Position numbers and translations under genes: made by a program. Shown here piece after piece: positions 1 through 9,483 of a stretch of DNA of 64,000 nt (positions within the stretch are counted from its first letter, which is position 1; every line of letters starts with the position of its first letter). The notes below the pieces were generated by a model that saw only the letters and a program-made list of their open reading frames with translations, was not told the DNA's origin and did not search any database. The stretch covers positions 62,001-126,000 of the forward strand of contig JAUICL010000005.1 of NCBI GenBank assembly GCA_030427905.1, written 5' to 3'. The stretch is from Bacteroidia bacterium (GTDB lineage Bacteria > Bacteroidota > Bacteroidia > Flavobacteriales_D > Cryomorphaceae).

Positions 1-2061
1 ATATCGGTCACAAATGAAAAAAATACACGCTCATTCTCGAGTAAGTTCGAGAAAGACGGGATGACTTTTGAAATCCCAACAGAGCACTTCTTCACCTTCA
101 ATAATCCAGTAGGTGCATGTAAAACCTGCGAAGGATTTGGAAGCGTGATTGGAATTGATCCCGACGCAGTCATTCCCAATAAGCAGCTTAGCGTGTATGA
201 AGATGCTGTGGTGGCTTGGCGCGGTGAAAAAATGAGCGAGTGGAAGAATCAATTTATCGCACATGCTGGAAACGAATTTCCCATTCACCGACCGATAAAA
301 GATTTGAGTGAAAGTGAGCTGGATCTGCTTTGGACGGGAAAAGGCCGAATGAAGGGACTGAATGCCTTCTTCAAATACCTCGAATCAAAATCTTATAAAA
401 TCCAATACCGCGTGATGCTCTCGCGCTACCGCGGAAAAACAGTTTGTCCGGATTGCAAAGGATCGCGTATCAGGAAGGATGCGCAATATGTGAAGATTGA
501 TGGTTACTCGCTGATCGATATCATCAGAATGCCGGTCTCACAAAGCGGCCCAATCTTCAAGGATCTCAAATTGAATGAATTTGAAGCGTCAATTGCCAAA
601 CGACTATTGGTGGAAATCCAAAACCGATTGGGCTATCTATGCGATGTAGGACTCGGATATTTGACCCTCGACCGCATGTCGAACACCCTTTCGGGAGGCG
701 AATCGCAGCGCATCAGGCTGGCCACATCACTCGGAAGCAGCTTGGTTGGATCAATGTACGTTTTAGACGAACCGAGCATAGGGCTCCACCCACACGACAC
801 ACAGAAACTCATCGGTGTATTAAAATCACTTCAAAAAATTGGCAATACGGTTATCGTCGTTGAACACGATGAAGAGATCATGCGCGCTGCCGATGAGATC
901 ATCGATATTGGGCCCATGGCCGGGAACCTCGGCGGCGAAGTGGTTTTTCAAGGGGGGCACGCTGAGCTTTTAACAGCTCAAAATTCACTGACAGCCGATT
1001 ATCTTACTGGGAGGAAGTCCATCCACATCCCTGCTAAAAAGCGGACTTGGAAGGATTCTATCGTGATAAAAGGAGCTCGAACCAATAATCTCAAAAACAT
1101 CGATGTAGCATTTCCGCTTAATTGCCTCGTCACCGTTTCAGGAGTCAGCGGCAGTGGTAAATCGACCTTGGTGACTCAGGTGGTCAAACCAGCCTTGGAA
1201 AAGAAGCTCGACATTTTCGGCACTAAGCTCGGCGATTTTGATTCCATTGAAGGAGAATACGGGATGGTGAAAGCCCTGGAGTTTGTCGATCAGAACCCAA
1301 TCGGAAAATCGTCGCGATCCAACCCCGTCACCTACGTCAAAGCCTTTGATGAGATCAGATCGCTTTTTGCGAGTGAAAAACTCTCTCAGGTACGCGGATA
1401 CAAGCCGAGTCACTTTAGTTTTAATGTAAAAGGTGGGCGCTGCGAGACCTGTGAAGGCGAAGGTGTGGTGAAAATTGGCATGCAGTTCATGGCCGACATC
1501 CATCTAAAGTGCGAAGCATGCAACGGAAAGCGTTACAAGAAAGAAACGCTCGAAATAAAGTACCGCGGGAAGGATATTTCTGAAGTGCTCGAGATGACGG
1601 TAGATGAAGCCGTCGATTTCTTTGCAAGCGACAGCAAATCGAGACTTGCTAAAAAGGTATGGACAAAACTCCTTCCCCTACAAAAAGTTGGTTTGGGGTA
1701 CGTTCAGCTCGGGCAATCGTCTAGTACGTTGAGCGGCGGTGAAGCACAACGAACCAAATTGGCGGCCTTTCTAGCCAAAGGAGAGCAAGAACCACACACA
1801 CTTTTCATTTTTGATGAACCCACTACCGGCCTGCATTTTGACGATGTAGGCAGATTACTCGATAGCTTCAATGAATTACTCAACCGCGGACACAGCATTT
1901 GGGTGATCGAACACAATCAAGACGTCATTCGCGCTTCAGACTGGGTCATTGACCTTGGGCCGGGCGGTGGAAAAGCTGGTGGAAATTTGGTCTTCACAGG
2001 TACTCCTGAAGACATTGTCAACTCGGAAGAATCACTAACGGGAAAGTACTTGAGAAAATAA
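1..2061 (+). CDS. uvrA: UvrA excinuclease ATPase subunit, 5' truncated by window edge
   Basis: Damage-recognition ATPase of UvrABC nucleotide excision repair. The reading frame is open from base 1, so the first in-frame ATG at 61 is internal; about 686 residues are visible of a family usually near 940. Seen: zinc-binding CxxC pairs (CKTCEGFG, CPDCKGSR), the first ABC signature LSGGESQRIRLA with Walker B YVLDEPSIGLHP, a second P-loop GVSGSGKSTLV, a second zinc module (CETCEGEG, CEACNGKRY), a second signature LSGGEAQRTKLA and Walker B FIFDEPTTGLH. The first P-loop lies upstream of the window. The 3' end faces the ABC exporter on the other strand with a single base between the two genes. No frame disruption is seen. 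Confidence 0.95.
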   Translation: MSVTNEKNTRSFSSKFEKDGMTFEIPTEHFFTFNNPVGACKTCEGFGSVIGIDPDAVIPNKQLSVYEDAVVAWRGEKMSEWKNQFIAHAGNEFPIHRPIKDLSESELDLLWTGKGRMKGLNAFFKYLESKSYKIQYRVMLSRYRGKTVCPDCKGSRIRKDAQYVKIDGYSLIDIIRMPVSQSGPIFKDLKLNEFEASIAKRLLVEIQNRLGYLCDVGLGYLTLDRMSNTLSGGESQRIRLATSLGSSLVGSMYVLDEPSIGLHPHDTQKLIGVLKSLQKIGNTVIVVEHDEEIMRAADEIIDIGPMAGNLGGEVVFQGGHAELLTAQNSLTADYLTGRKSIHIPAKKRTWKDSIVIKGARTNNLKNIDVAFPLNCLVTVSGVSGSGKSTLVTQVVKPALEKKLDIFGTKLGDFDSIEGEYGMVKALEFVDQNPIGKSSRSNPVTYVKAFDEIRSLFASEKLSQVRGYKPSHFSFNVKGGRCETCEGEGVVKIGMQFMADIHLKCEACNGKRYKKETLEIKYRGKDISEVLEMTVDEAVDFFASDSKSRLAKKVWTKLLPLQKVGLGYVQLGQSSSTLSGGEAQRTKLAAFLAKGEQEPHTLFIFDEPTTGLHFDDVGRLLDSFNELLNRGHSIWVIEHNQDVIRASDWVIDLGPGGGKAGGNLVFTGTPEDIVNSEESLTGKYLRK

Positions 2062-2062
2062 C

Positions 2063-3820
2063 CTAGTCTTCGTCCTTAAACTGAAGATCGAAGAGTTTCT
2101 TGTAGTGACCGTCGAGTTCGAGTAATTCGGTATGCGATCCTTGTTCCGCTATGCGTCCTTTCTCCATCACAATAATGCGATCGGCTTTCTGTATGGTACT
2201 CAATCGGTGAGCAATTACGATACTCGTTCTGTTCTCAGTAAGCTTGTCGATGGCTTGCTGAATAAGCAGCTCCGACTCGGTGTCGACCGAAGAAGTTGCT
2301 TCGTCGAGAATCAAAACTTTTGGGTTGTAGACATAGGCTCGAATAAAACTGATCAGCTGACGCTGGCCAACGCTCAGCATTCCTCCCCGCTCCTTCACGT
2401 CGTAGTCGAAACCGCCTGGAAGCTTTTCGATAAACTCATCGGCGCCAACTACCTTAGCCGCAGCCAAAATGCTCTGGTCGCTGATTTCTGGGTTATTGAG
2501 TGAAATATTATTTCGAATGGAATCAGAAAATAAGAAGACATCCTGAAGGACCACTGCCACTTCGCTTCTCAAATAGTCGAGATCGTATTCGCGGATATCC
2601 ACTCCGTCGATGGTGATTCTCCCCTTCTGAAACTCGTAAAAACGGTTGATCAAATTGATCACCGAACTCTTACCAGCTCCCGTAGCACCGACAAATGCGA
2701 GAGTTTCTCCTTCATTTACTTCAAAAGAAACATCTTTCAATATCCACTCATCAGCATCGTCGCTGTAGGCAAACCACACATTCTCAAACTTGATCTGCCC
2801 TCGGATTCCACTACTGCGGTTTCCAGCATCTTCAATGGTCGACTCCGTATCCAAAATTTTAAAAACACGCTCCGATCCTACCATCCCCATTTGAAGAACA
2901 TTAAATCGATCGGCTAATTGTCTGATAGGCCGGAAAAGCATGTGGATAAAGAGAATGAACATAAACAGGTCTCCATACGATACTTCTTCGTTGATGACCC
3001 CACCAACGCCCCACCACACCAAGAATGAGAGAGAAATAGCCGATAATATTTCGACCACCGGGAAGAAAATGGAATAGGCCCAAACCGAATGGATGTGTGC
3101 CGCGCGGTGCTCCCGGTTTATCTTTTCAAACTTCTCTTTTTCCTTCTTCTCTCGATTGAAGACCTGAACGATCGACATCCCCACCACGTGTTCCTGCACA
3201 AAAGAACTCATGACTGATACCTGCGTTCGCACCCGCTGAAACGCTTTTTTGATAGCGTTCTTGAATATGATCATCGAGAAGATGAGCAATGGAATCGGCA
3301 CGAGACTGTAAAGGGTCAACTTCCAATTGATCACAACCATAGCCACAATCACCACAATCAGTTTGATAATCTCACCGATGATGTTCAACAATCCTTGTGA
3401 AAACACCTGATTAATAGTTTCAATATCGCTGATACACCGAGCTACCAATGCTCCAATAGCGGTATTGTCAAAATATTTGAGTCTGAAAGAAGTGATATGG
3501 CGAAACAATTTTGCACGGAGATCAATGGTGACAGTCTGCCCGAGCCAGTTGCTCAAGTAGGTCTGGTAGTATTGGCCAGCCGCTTCTAGAAATAAAATTC
3601 CACAGATCAGGAGTATGATCATGAGCAGCCCATGGGCATCACCGCTCATCACGTACTTGTCAATGGCATCTCCGATCAAAATGGGCCTGGCTACTGCGAG
3701 CCCTGCTAAAATGAGCGTGAGAAATAGCGCCATATAAAACGTCGACATGTAAGGCTTGGCATAGCCGAACATTCTCGAAAACAAATTGATATCAAACGCC
3801 TTTCCGGATACCTTAGCCAT
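2063..3820 (-). CDS. ABC multidrug/lipid exporter, fused permease-ATPase (MsbA/MdlB-like)
   Basis: A half-transporter of 585 residues that would act as a dimer in the inner membrane. The N-terminal half (about 1-320) has six hydrophobic segments typical of type I ABC exporters. The C-terminal half is the nucleotide-binding domain with Walker A GATGAGKSS, signature LSVGQRQ (a variant of LSGGQ), Walker B VLILDEATSSVD and the switch histidine in IVIAHRLST. The start codon lies inside the end of truA (8-base overlap), so the two are probably one transcript. Substrate cannot be read from sequence; lipid-linked and drug substrates are both common in this family. Confidence 0.9.
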   Translation of the reverse strand: MAKVSGKAFDINLFSRMFGYAKPYMSTFYMALFLTLILAGLAVARPILIGDAIDKYVMSGDAHGLLMIILLICGILFLEAAGQYYQTYLSNWLGQTVTIDLRAKLFRHITSFRLKYFDNTAIGALVARCISDIETINQVFSQGLLNIIGEIIKLIVVIVAMVVINWKLTLYSLVPIPLLIFSMIIFKNAIKKAFQRVRTQVSVMSSFVQEHVVGMSIVQVFNREKKEKEKFEKINREHRAAHIHSVWAYSIFFPVVEILSAISLSFLVWWGVGGVINEEVSYGDLFMFILFIHMLFRPIRQLADRFNVLQMGMVGSERVFKILDTESTIEDAGNRSSGIRGQIKFENVWFAYSDDADEWILKDVSFEVNEGETLAFVGATGAGKSSVINLINRFYEFQKGRITIDGVDIREYDLDYLRSEVAVVLQDVFLFSDSIRNNISLNNPEISDQSILAAAKVVGADEFIEKLPGGFDYDVKERGGMLSVGQRQLISFIRAYVYNPKVLILDEATSSVDTESELLIQQAIDKLTENRTSIVIAHRLSTIQKADRIIVMEKGRIAEQGSHTELLELDGHYKKLFDLQFKDED

Positions 3821-4589
3821 CTATCTGTGGGTATTTTACCTGATCTAAAAAAAGTCCTTGGGGATGTGCCGATTTTCCAGCCTTACTCCGATCCATTTCT
3901 TCTACAATCGCCTTCACTTCTTCGGGAGCCATTTTGCCTTCTCCTACTTCGAGCATAGTCCCCACCATTGCACGTACCATGTTTCTCAAGAAGCGATTGG
4001 CCGACACCCGAAATACCACGCCGCTTTCAATTTCTTCCCAATTAGCTGAAGTCAAATCGCATAAATTGGTTTTGGTCTGCATCGGTCCTTTTGAAAAAGA
4101 AGTAAAATCGTGCGTTCCCAACAACAAATCGCAAGCTTTGTTCATAGCTTCTACATCGAGTTGCTTGTGGTGAAACACCGAGTAAGCATTGCGGAAGGGA
4201 TTCTTTTCAAAATGGATGAAATACGAATACGATCGCGAAGTAGCACTAAATCTGGCGTGCGTATCGGAATCAACTGAAAATACGTCCTGAATAGCGATAT
4301 CCAGTGGGAGTATCCGATTCATTTTGTACACCAAATTGTCTGGAAGGTCGAGCTCAGACTCAAAGTGAGCGTAGAATTGGCTGGCATGCACCCCGGCATC
4401 CGTCCTACCACAGCCCAAAATTCCCGAAACGTCGGGCAAAATGATTCGGATAGCCTTCTCAATTCTCTCTTGTACAGTATCTACTTCGGGCTGTATTTGC
4501 CATCCGCTGTAGTTGGTTCCATCATACGCGAGCTTGAGAAAATATCGCTGCAAATCCTGTAAGTTTGGTGCAAAAATAGCATTACCCAT
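3813..4589 (-). CDS. truA: tRNA pseudouridine(38-40) synthase TruA
   Basis: Converts uridines 38-40 of the tRNA anticodon stem to pseudouridine. Seen: FLKLAYDGTNYSGWQ near the N-terminus, catalytic Asp in GCGRTDAGVHA, and FLRNMVRAMVGTMLEVG near the C-terminus; 258 residues is normal. The ATG at 4589 gives about 12 residues more than usual before RYFLKLAYDGT and overlaps the divergent phosphoesterase start by one base. An in-frame TTG at 4553 would begin MQRYFLK and fits the family better, leaving 35 bases between the divergent starts. Cotranscribed with the ABC exporter (8-base overlap). Confidence 0.92.
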   Translation of the reverse strand: MGNAIFAPNLQDLQRYFLKLAYDGTNYSGWQIQPEVDTVQERIEKAIRIILPDVSGILGCGRTDAGVHASQFYAHFESELDLPDNLVYKMNRILPLDIAIQDVFSVDSDTHARFSATSRSYSYFIHFEKNPFRNAYSVFHHKQLDVEAMNKACDLLLGTHDFTSFSKGPMQTKTNLCDLTSANWEEIESGVVFRVSANRFLRNMVRAMVGTMLEVGEGKMAPEEVKAIVEEMDRSKAGKSAHPQGLFLDQVKYPQIDG

Positions 4590-5083
4590 TGAAAAGAGTC
4601 GGTATAATTTCAGACACGCACAGCTATATGGATGAGCGAATTCTAGTTCATCTCAAAGACCTTGACCAAATCTGGCATGCTGGAGACATTGGCGATCTAA
4701 AAGTGACCGACCAACTGGCCGAAGTAGCGGACCTAAAAGCTGTTTATGGAAACATCGACGACCATCAAGTTCGGGCTACATTTCCGCTAGATCTGCATTT
4801 CGAGATAGAAGGGCTCAAGGTGTACATGACACATATAGCGGGAAGACCAGGAAAATACCCTGAACGAGTCTGGAAGCAAGTCAGAGCCGAAAAGCCCGGT
4901 TTGATCGTCTGCGGCCATTCTCATATTTGCTTGGTAGGCAAAGTGCCCGGAACCGACATGCTTCACATTAATCCCGGAGCTGCGGGGCGCCATGGCTTTC
5001 ATCAAAAAAGGACTTTAATCAGAATGCACGTAGATCAAGGTCTGATCTCAAACTTAGAAGTGGTGGAACTCGGCCCGAGGTGA
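4589..5083 (+). CDS. YfcE/MJ0936-type metallophosphoesterase
   Basis: Small single-domain calcineurin-like phosphoesterase (164 residues), probably a cytosolic phosphodiesterase of unknown substrate. Metal ligands are visible in order: DTHS near the N-terminus, HAGDIGD, YGNIDDH (the GN[H/D] motif), then HIAGRPG and CGHSHI. The start is TTG at 4589 because no ATG precedes the first conserved motif VGIISDTH. The gene is divergent from truA with overlapping start codons and its stop codon abuts the stop of the DUF4293 gene (TGA directly followed by the reversed TAA). Confidence 0.88.
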   Translation: MKRVGIISDTHSYMDERILVHLKDLDQIWHAGDIGDLKVTDQLAEVADLKAVYGNIDDHQVRATFPLDLHFEIEGLKVYMTHIAGRPGKYPERVWKQVRAEKPGLIVCGHSHICLVGKVPGTDMLHINPGAAGRHGFHQKRTLIRMHVDQGLISNLEVVELGPR

Positions 5084-5560
5084 TTACCGCAATCTGTCGA
5101 GCGATCGTACCAGCTCTTCGTCTTTCTTGATACCGCGAATTGCCAAAAACAAAAACACAAGTGCAATCAAGGGCATGTAAAACCCGGCGTGATACAGAAT
5201 TCGAATAGACCCCGCGTAGAGCGTATCATTGATGGAGTCGATGGCAAAAAATGCAAACACCAACCAGGCCAGGTTCAGAAAAAACGAAAGCCGAACAACC
5301 TTGATTTGCTTCTTTCTTTCCTTGTAAAAGAAGATACTCAACAAGGTAGACAAAATGGAAATGGTAGCCAGAATCCACATTGGGAAGCCCATTGGGTTTG
5401 TCATTTCAAGGGTATCGCTTTGAATATTGAAGACACCAAACATGGCGTACTCTCCTACCTGCAAATCGCCGGCGTAAAAATGCGTGACGGGTAGAAAAAA
5501 CGTGAGACACCCAGCTATAACAGCAAGGACGAGATAGACAGTTTGGATTCGTTGGATCAT
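5084..5560 (-). CDS. DUF4293 family membrane protein
   Basis: A 158-residue protein with four predicted transmembrane segments (about residues 5-25, 55-78, 85-108, 118-145) starting MIQRIQTVYLVLAVIAG, the hallmark of the Bacteroidota family DUF4293. In many Bacteroidota it lies next to rho, as here, divergent across a 211-base gap. Function is unknown. The C-terminus is charged (KKDEELVRSLDRLR). Confidence 0.8.
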   Translation of the reverse strand: MIQRIQTVYLVLAVIAGCLTFFLPVTHFYAGDLQVGEYAMFGVFNIQSDTLEMTNPMGFPMWILATISILSTLLSIFFYKERKKQIKVVRLSFFLNLAWLVFAFFAIDSINDTLYAGSIRILYHAGFYMPLIALVFLFLAIRGIKKDEELVRSLDRLR

Positions 5561-5688
5561 ATCAATTTTGGGTATTGTGGGTCAAATATAGAACTTAATC
5601 AACCTTTAGGATATCCACTTTGCAGTGTTATTTTTTTTTTGCGTCCAACTTTCCGTTTGTTCAATTTGTCGTATTATTGCAACATCAC

Positions 5689-5719
5689 TGGGAGATAGTT
5701 TAAAGAATCTCAACTCCCA
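5689..5719 (+). promoter_or_regulatory. rho leader with two mutually exclusive hairpins
   Basis: In the divergent gap before rho, TGGGAG (5689-5694) can pair with CTCCCA (5714-5719), while the overlapping GAGAT (5692-5696) can pair with ATCTC (5707-5711). The two stems share GAG and cannot both form. This resembles a switchable leader, but the stems are short and could be chance. A T10 run lies at 5631-5640 in the same gap. Confidence 0.3.
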
Positions 5720-5771
5720 TTTCCAACGAAGTAAGATTTCAAAATATACATTCTAATTTCATCATTCTTCG

Positions 5772-7547
5772 ATGTACGATATCATTGAATTGAACGGTAA
5801 AAAAGTAGCAGAGCTACGATCTATTGCCAAAGAGCTCAATATCAAAAAGACAGAGTCTCTCAAAAAACAAGACCTGATCTACAAGATTCTTGACGAGCAA
5901 GCCGTTAACCCCATCGCGAAAAGCAAACCAGTAGCTGAGACAGTGAGCTCAGACTCTAACAAGGAAGGCGAAAGAAAGCCTCGTGGACGACGCCCAAAAT
6001 CAGTAAAAGTGACCGCTACCGAAGTGGAAGCACCTAAGGTCGAATCATCTGATTCGAAACCAAAGGCTGAAAATTCTGCTAAGGCTTCTTCAGATAGTAA
6101 CGAAGACAAAAAACAACGTCCAAGAAGAACTCGCACCGAATCTTCTGATAAGAACACGGAAGCAAGGGCTGAGAAAAGCAATCAGAACAACCGTTCTGAA
6201 AACCGCCCTGAAAACCGTCCTGACAACCGCGAAAGACGTGAGAATCAGAAAAATCAGGAAGGTGGCGAAAGAAAATTCGAAAAGCGCCAAAACAACGATA
6301 GAAGAAACGAGCGTAGCGACTCAAACAATGAGCGTAGCAATGACCGCAATAACGACAGAAACAACGATCGAAATAACGACCGTCAGCGTGAGCGTCAGGA
6401 GCCGAAGCAAAAACGCGACGACTTCTACAATTTCGATGGGCTCGTGAGTTGTGAAGGAGTTTTGGAGCTTATGCCTGATGGCTACGGCTTTATGCGATCT
6501 TCAGATTACAACTACCTCAACTCACCTGACGACGTTTACGTTTCGCAATCTCAAATCAAATTGTTCGGTTTGAAAACAGGTGATACCGTTGTCGGTTACG
6601 TTCGTCCACCAAAAGAAGGTGAAAAATACTTCCCGCTTATTAAGGTAGAGGAGATTAATGGACGCCATCCTGATTTTGTTAGAGACCGCGTTCCGTTTAA
6701 ATACTTGACACCGCTTTTCCCAAAGGAAAAATTCAACCTGGCTGGTAAAAACGATAATTTGAGCACACGCGTTATGGACCTATTCTCTCCTATCGGGAAA
6801 GGACAGCGTGGACTAATTGTTTCGCAGCCGAAGACAGGTAAGACAACACTTTTGAAAGATGTGGCGAATGCAATTGCAGCAAACCACCCTGAAGTGTATT
6901 TGATTATCCTTTTGATCGATGAGCGTCCGGAAGAAGTAACGGACATGAAGCGTTCTGTAAATGCAGAAGTTGTGGCTTCTACGTTCGACGAGCCTGCTGA
7001 CCGCCACGTAAAAATCGCCAACATCGTTCTCGAGAAGGCGAAGCGCATGGTAGAATGTGGACACGATGTGTGTATCCTACTCGATTCGATCACGCGTTTG
7101 GCACGTGCCTACAACACGGTTTCTCCTGCATCAGGTAAGGTACTTTCGGGTGGAGTTGACGCCAACGCCCTTCACAAGCCGAAACGTTTTTTCGGAGCGG
7201 CCAGAAAAATTGAAAATGGTGGATCTCTTTCCATCCTGGCTACAGCCTTGATCGACACGGGTTCTAAAATGGACGAAGTAATCTTCGAAGAATTTAAGGG
7301 AACTGGTAACATGGAACTTCAATTGGATAGAAAAATATCGAACAGAAGAATCTACCCAGCTATCGACATTATTACGTCTGGTACGCGTCGCGAAGATCTT
7401 CTTATGCCAAAAGACATGCTTCAGCGCATCTGGATTCTTCGCAAGCACATTGCCGACATGAACCCAGTAGAAGCCATGGAATTCATCAAAGGAAGAATGG
7501 AGCAAACCACTTCAAACGAAGAGTTCCTGATTTCGATGAATGGCTAA
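5772..7547 (+). CDS. rho: Transcription termination factor Rho with disordered insert
   Basis: RNA-dependent hexameric helicase that ends transcription. Residues 1-45 form the Rho N-domain helical bundle, followed by about 165 residues (50-215) of low-complexity Ser/Lys/Glu then Asn/Asp/Arg-rich sequence. The RNA-binding cold-shock-like domain (from about 220, [15 protein letters not shown]) and the RecA-like ATPase follow, with P-loop [13 protein letters not shown], Walker [13 protein letters not shown]-loop [20 protein letters not shown] and the R-loop region [11 protein letters not shown]. The insert is typical of Bacteroidota Rho. It contains four tandem [S/N]NDR units at 6336-6383 that use a different Arg codon each time, arguing for selection at protein level. 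A membrane protein overlaps its 3' end by 8 bases. Confidence 0.97.
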   Translation: MYDIIELNGKKVAELRSIAKELNIKKTESLKKQDLIYKILDEQAVNPIAKSKPVAETVSSDSNKEGERKPRGRRPKSVKVTATEVEAPKVESSDSKPKAENSAKASSDSNEDKKQRPRRTRTESSDKNTEARAEKSNQNNRSENRPENRPDNRERRENQKNQEGGERKFEKRQNNDRRNERSDSNNERSNDRNNDRNNDRNNDRQRERQEPKQKRDDFYNFDGLVSCEGVLELMPDGYGFMRSSDYNYLNSPDDVYVSQSQIKLFGLKTGDTVVGYVRPPKEGEKYFPLIKVEEINGRHPDFVRDRVPFKYLTPLFPKEKFNLAGKNDNLSTRVMDLFSPIGKGQRGLIVSQPKTGKTTLLKDVANAIAANHPEVYLIILLIDERPEEVTDMKRSVNAEVVASTFDEPADRHVKIANIVLEKAKRMVECGHDVCILLDSITRLARAYNTVSPASGKVLSGGVDANALHKPKRFFGAARKIENGGSLSILATALIDTGSKMDEVIFEEFKGTGNMELQLDRKISNRRIYPAIDIITSGTRREDLLMPKDMLQRIWILRKHIADMNPVEAMEFIKGRMEQTTSNEEFLISMNG

Positions 7548-8043
7548 GTCGATGACCAGTCATCCATCATTAAAAATATCACTACGAGCCGCAATTGCAT
7601 TTATTGTAATTCGGCTCGTGGTTTTTTATGCCGGAATCCGTTTCGAGCAGATCGATATGATCATGGTATTCCTTGGCCTATTCGGGTTGATTCCATTGGC
7701 TATCTATGCCTTATGGCCGCGTAACAAGGTCACAACTCTCCTTGAAGACATAAGCGGTGCACTGAGAATAATGGGGCTCTACGTCATCATTATTACATTT
7801 TACACGTACATCCACTACAGCTTCATTGATACGGCTTACTTTTCTGCTACGCAGGCAGATATCATAGAAGCAGCCGTGCTTTCGGAGTCGGAAGATAAAC
7901 GTGCTGAGATTACAGAAAATGTGCAAGCCTTCTTTTCGGTTCGAAATGCATCAGTCATGCTCCTGCTTTTGAGCATAGCACTGAGCATTTTTTATGCGCT
8001 GCTTTTCTCGGCTATTAAGCGGTTGGCTTTTAGGAAGGGGTAA
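7540..8043 (+). CDS. Four-TM membrane protein, DUF4199-like
   Basis: A 167-residue protein with four hydrophobic segments (about 12-32, 38-60, 73-93, 138-160) and a polar, acidic loop between segments 3 and 4. The layout (paired TMs, charged loop of about 45 residues, last TM) resembles the Bacteroidota family DUF4199, but I do not see a decisive motif. The ATG at 7540 overlaps rho by 8 bases; ATG 7552 is an alternative. The 3' end overlaps the convergent Mur-ligase gene by 14 bases. Confidence 0.6.
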   Translation: MAKSMTSHPSLKISLRAAIAFIVIRLVVFYAGIRFEQIDMIMVFLGLFGLIPLAIYALWPRNKVTTLLEDISGALRIMGLYVIIITFYTYIHYSFIDTAYFSATQADIIEAAVLSESEDKRAEITENVQAFFSVRNASVMLLLLSIALSIFYALLFSAIKRLAFRKG

Positions 8044-9391
8044 TTTCACCACCTAACTTCTCGAAATCAATTCCATCGAAATTTCCACTGCTCATCATAA
8101 GCAGGTTTTTTCCATCCCACTCTTCCGTTTGAAGTCGACCTAAGAGAACAGATGAATCTGTGAAAACTTCAACATTGGCAGTACCAAATGCTTCTCTGAC
8201 ATCTTCTGCGCTAATAGGTGCCAATCTCTTGTGTGCGACAACATCTGGAGAAAAGTAAACATAGGCGCGATCAGCCTTTTCCATAGCACCTTCGTACTGC
8301 GGCAAGAATTCCTTGTTGAGACTACTAAAGGTGTGGAGCTCCATACACGCGATCAATGTTCTATCTGGATATTGCTCTTTGATGGCAGAAGTGGTGGCTT
8401 TGAGCTTGCTCGGTGCATGAGCAAAGTCTTTGTAAAAGGAAAAGTTCGCCGTTTCTGCCACTTTCTCAAGACGTTTTGACGCACCCGTAAATGAAGCAAT
8501 GGCCCGGTAAAAATCGGTGTCACTCACCCCTATTTCATTCAAGACCAATCGGGCTCCGTTCAGGTTTTGAATGTTGTGCTTTCCGAAAACGCTGATTTCT
8601 ACTTCGCCCGATTCGGATGTCAAATAAGTCTTGCCATCACGAATTTCGTGAGCATGCGTATTGTACGGGAAAACGCGAATTTCCTTCGGCGCTCCTTTTG
8701 CCAGGTCGCGGAGAATTTCATCGCCATCATAGTACACCAAAGCACCATCTGCTTCAATTAAGTGAACGAACTTCTCAAACTGCTCCACGTAGTTTTCAAA
8801 AGTGGGAAATACATTGATGTGATCCCATGCCACCCCGGTAAGCAAAGCGATATTGGGCTTGTACAGATGAAATTTGGGTCGCGGATCGAGCGGAGAACTC
8901 AGGTATTCGTCACCTTCAATTATGGCGATGTCGTTTGCTTCAGAAAGATTCACCATACAGTCGTACCCTTCTAATTGCGCCCCCACAAGGTAGTCTGCTT
9001 CAATATTCAACTCATTCAGAACGTGAAGGATCATACTTGTAATAGTCGTCTTTCCGTGACTACCACCGATAACCACACGCTTCTTGTTTCGCGTTTGTTC
9101 GTAAACGTACTCGGGGTATGAGAATATCGGGATATTGAGCGATTTCGCTTTTGCGAGCTCAGGGTTGTCCTTGCGGGCGTGCATCCCTACTACTACAGCA
9201 TCCAGATCGGCGGTAATCATATCGGGATTCCAGCCAGAATACAGGGGCAAGATACCGTCTCGCTCAAGTCGTGATCGGGATGGCTCAAAGATTTCATCAT
9301 CGCTTCCAGTTACTACATCTCCCTTTCTATGCAGCGCTATTGCCAGATTGTGCATGGCGCTTCCCCCAATTGCTATAAAGTGAATTCTCAT
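8030..9391 (-). CDS. mpl: Mpl-type Mur ligase (UDP-MurNAc:tripeptide ligase)
   Basis: Peptidoglycan-recycling ligase that joins L-Ala-gamma-D-Glu-meso-DAP to UDP-MurNAc using ATP. Seen: Rossmann start HFIAIGGSAMHNLA, ATP P-loop GGSHGKTTITSMI, central-domain EGDEYLSSPLD, a histidine/asparagine motif WDHINVFPTFENY, and C-terminal domain FKDFAHAPSK with MELHTFSSLN. Length 453 matches Mpl; MurC is similar in length but differs in the DFAHAPSK / ELHTFSSLN region. The 3' end overlaps the convergent membrane-protein gene. Confidence 0.87.
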   Translation of the reverse strand: MRIHFIAIGGSAMHNLAIALHRKGDVVTGSDDEIFEPSRSRLERDGILPLYSGWNPDMITADLDAVVVGMHARKDNPELAKAKSLNIPIFSYPEYVYEQTRNKKRVVIGGSHGKTTITSMILHVLNELNIEADYLVGAQLEGYDCMVNLSEANDIAIIEGDEYLSSPLDPRPKFHLYKPNIALLTGVAWDHINVFPTFENYVEQFEKFVHLIEADGALVYYDGDEILRDLAKGAPKEIRVFPYNTHAHEIRDGKTYLTSESGEVEISVFGKHNIQNLNGARLVLNEIGVSDTDFYRAIASFTGASKRLEKVAETANFSFYKDFAHAPSKLKATTSAIKEQYPDRTLIACMELHTFSSLNKEFLPQYEGAMEKADRAYVYFSPDVVAHKRLAPISAEDVREAFGTANVEVFTDSSVLLGRLQTEEWDGKNLLMMSSGNFDGIDFEKLGGEITPS

Positions 9392-9483
9392 ACTGTGAAC
9401 TTAGCCAGGATACCTGCTCCGAGATGGGAAACCGACTTTCCTTTATACACACGGTATTGTTACTTTAGCACAAAGTTTTGACT

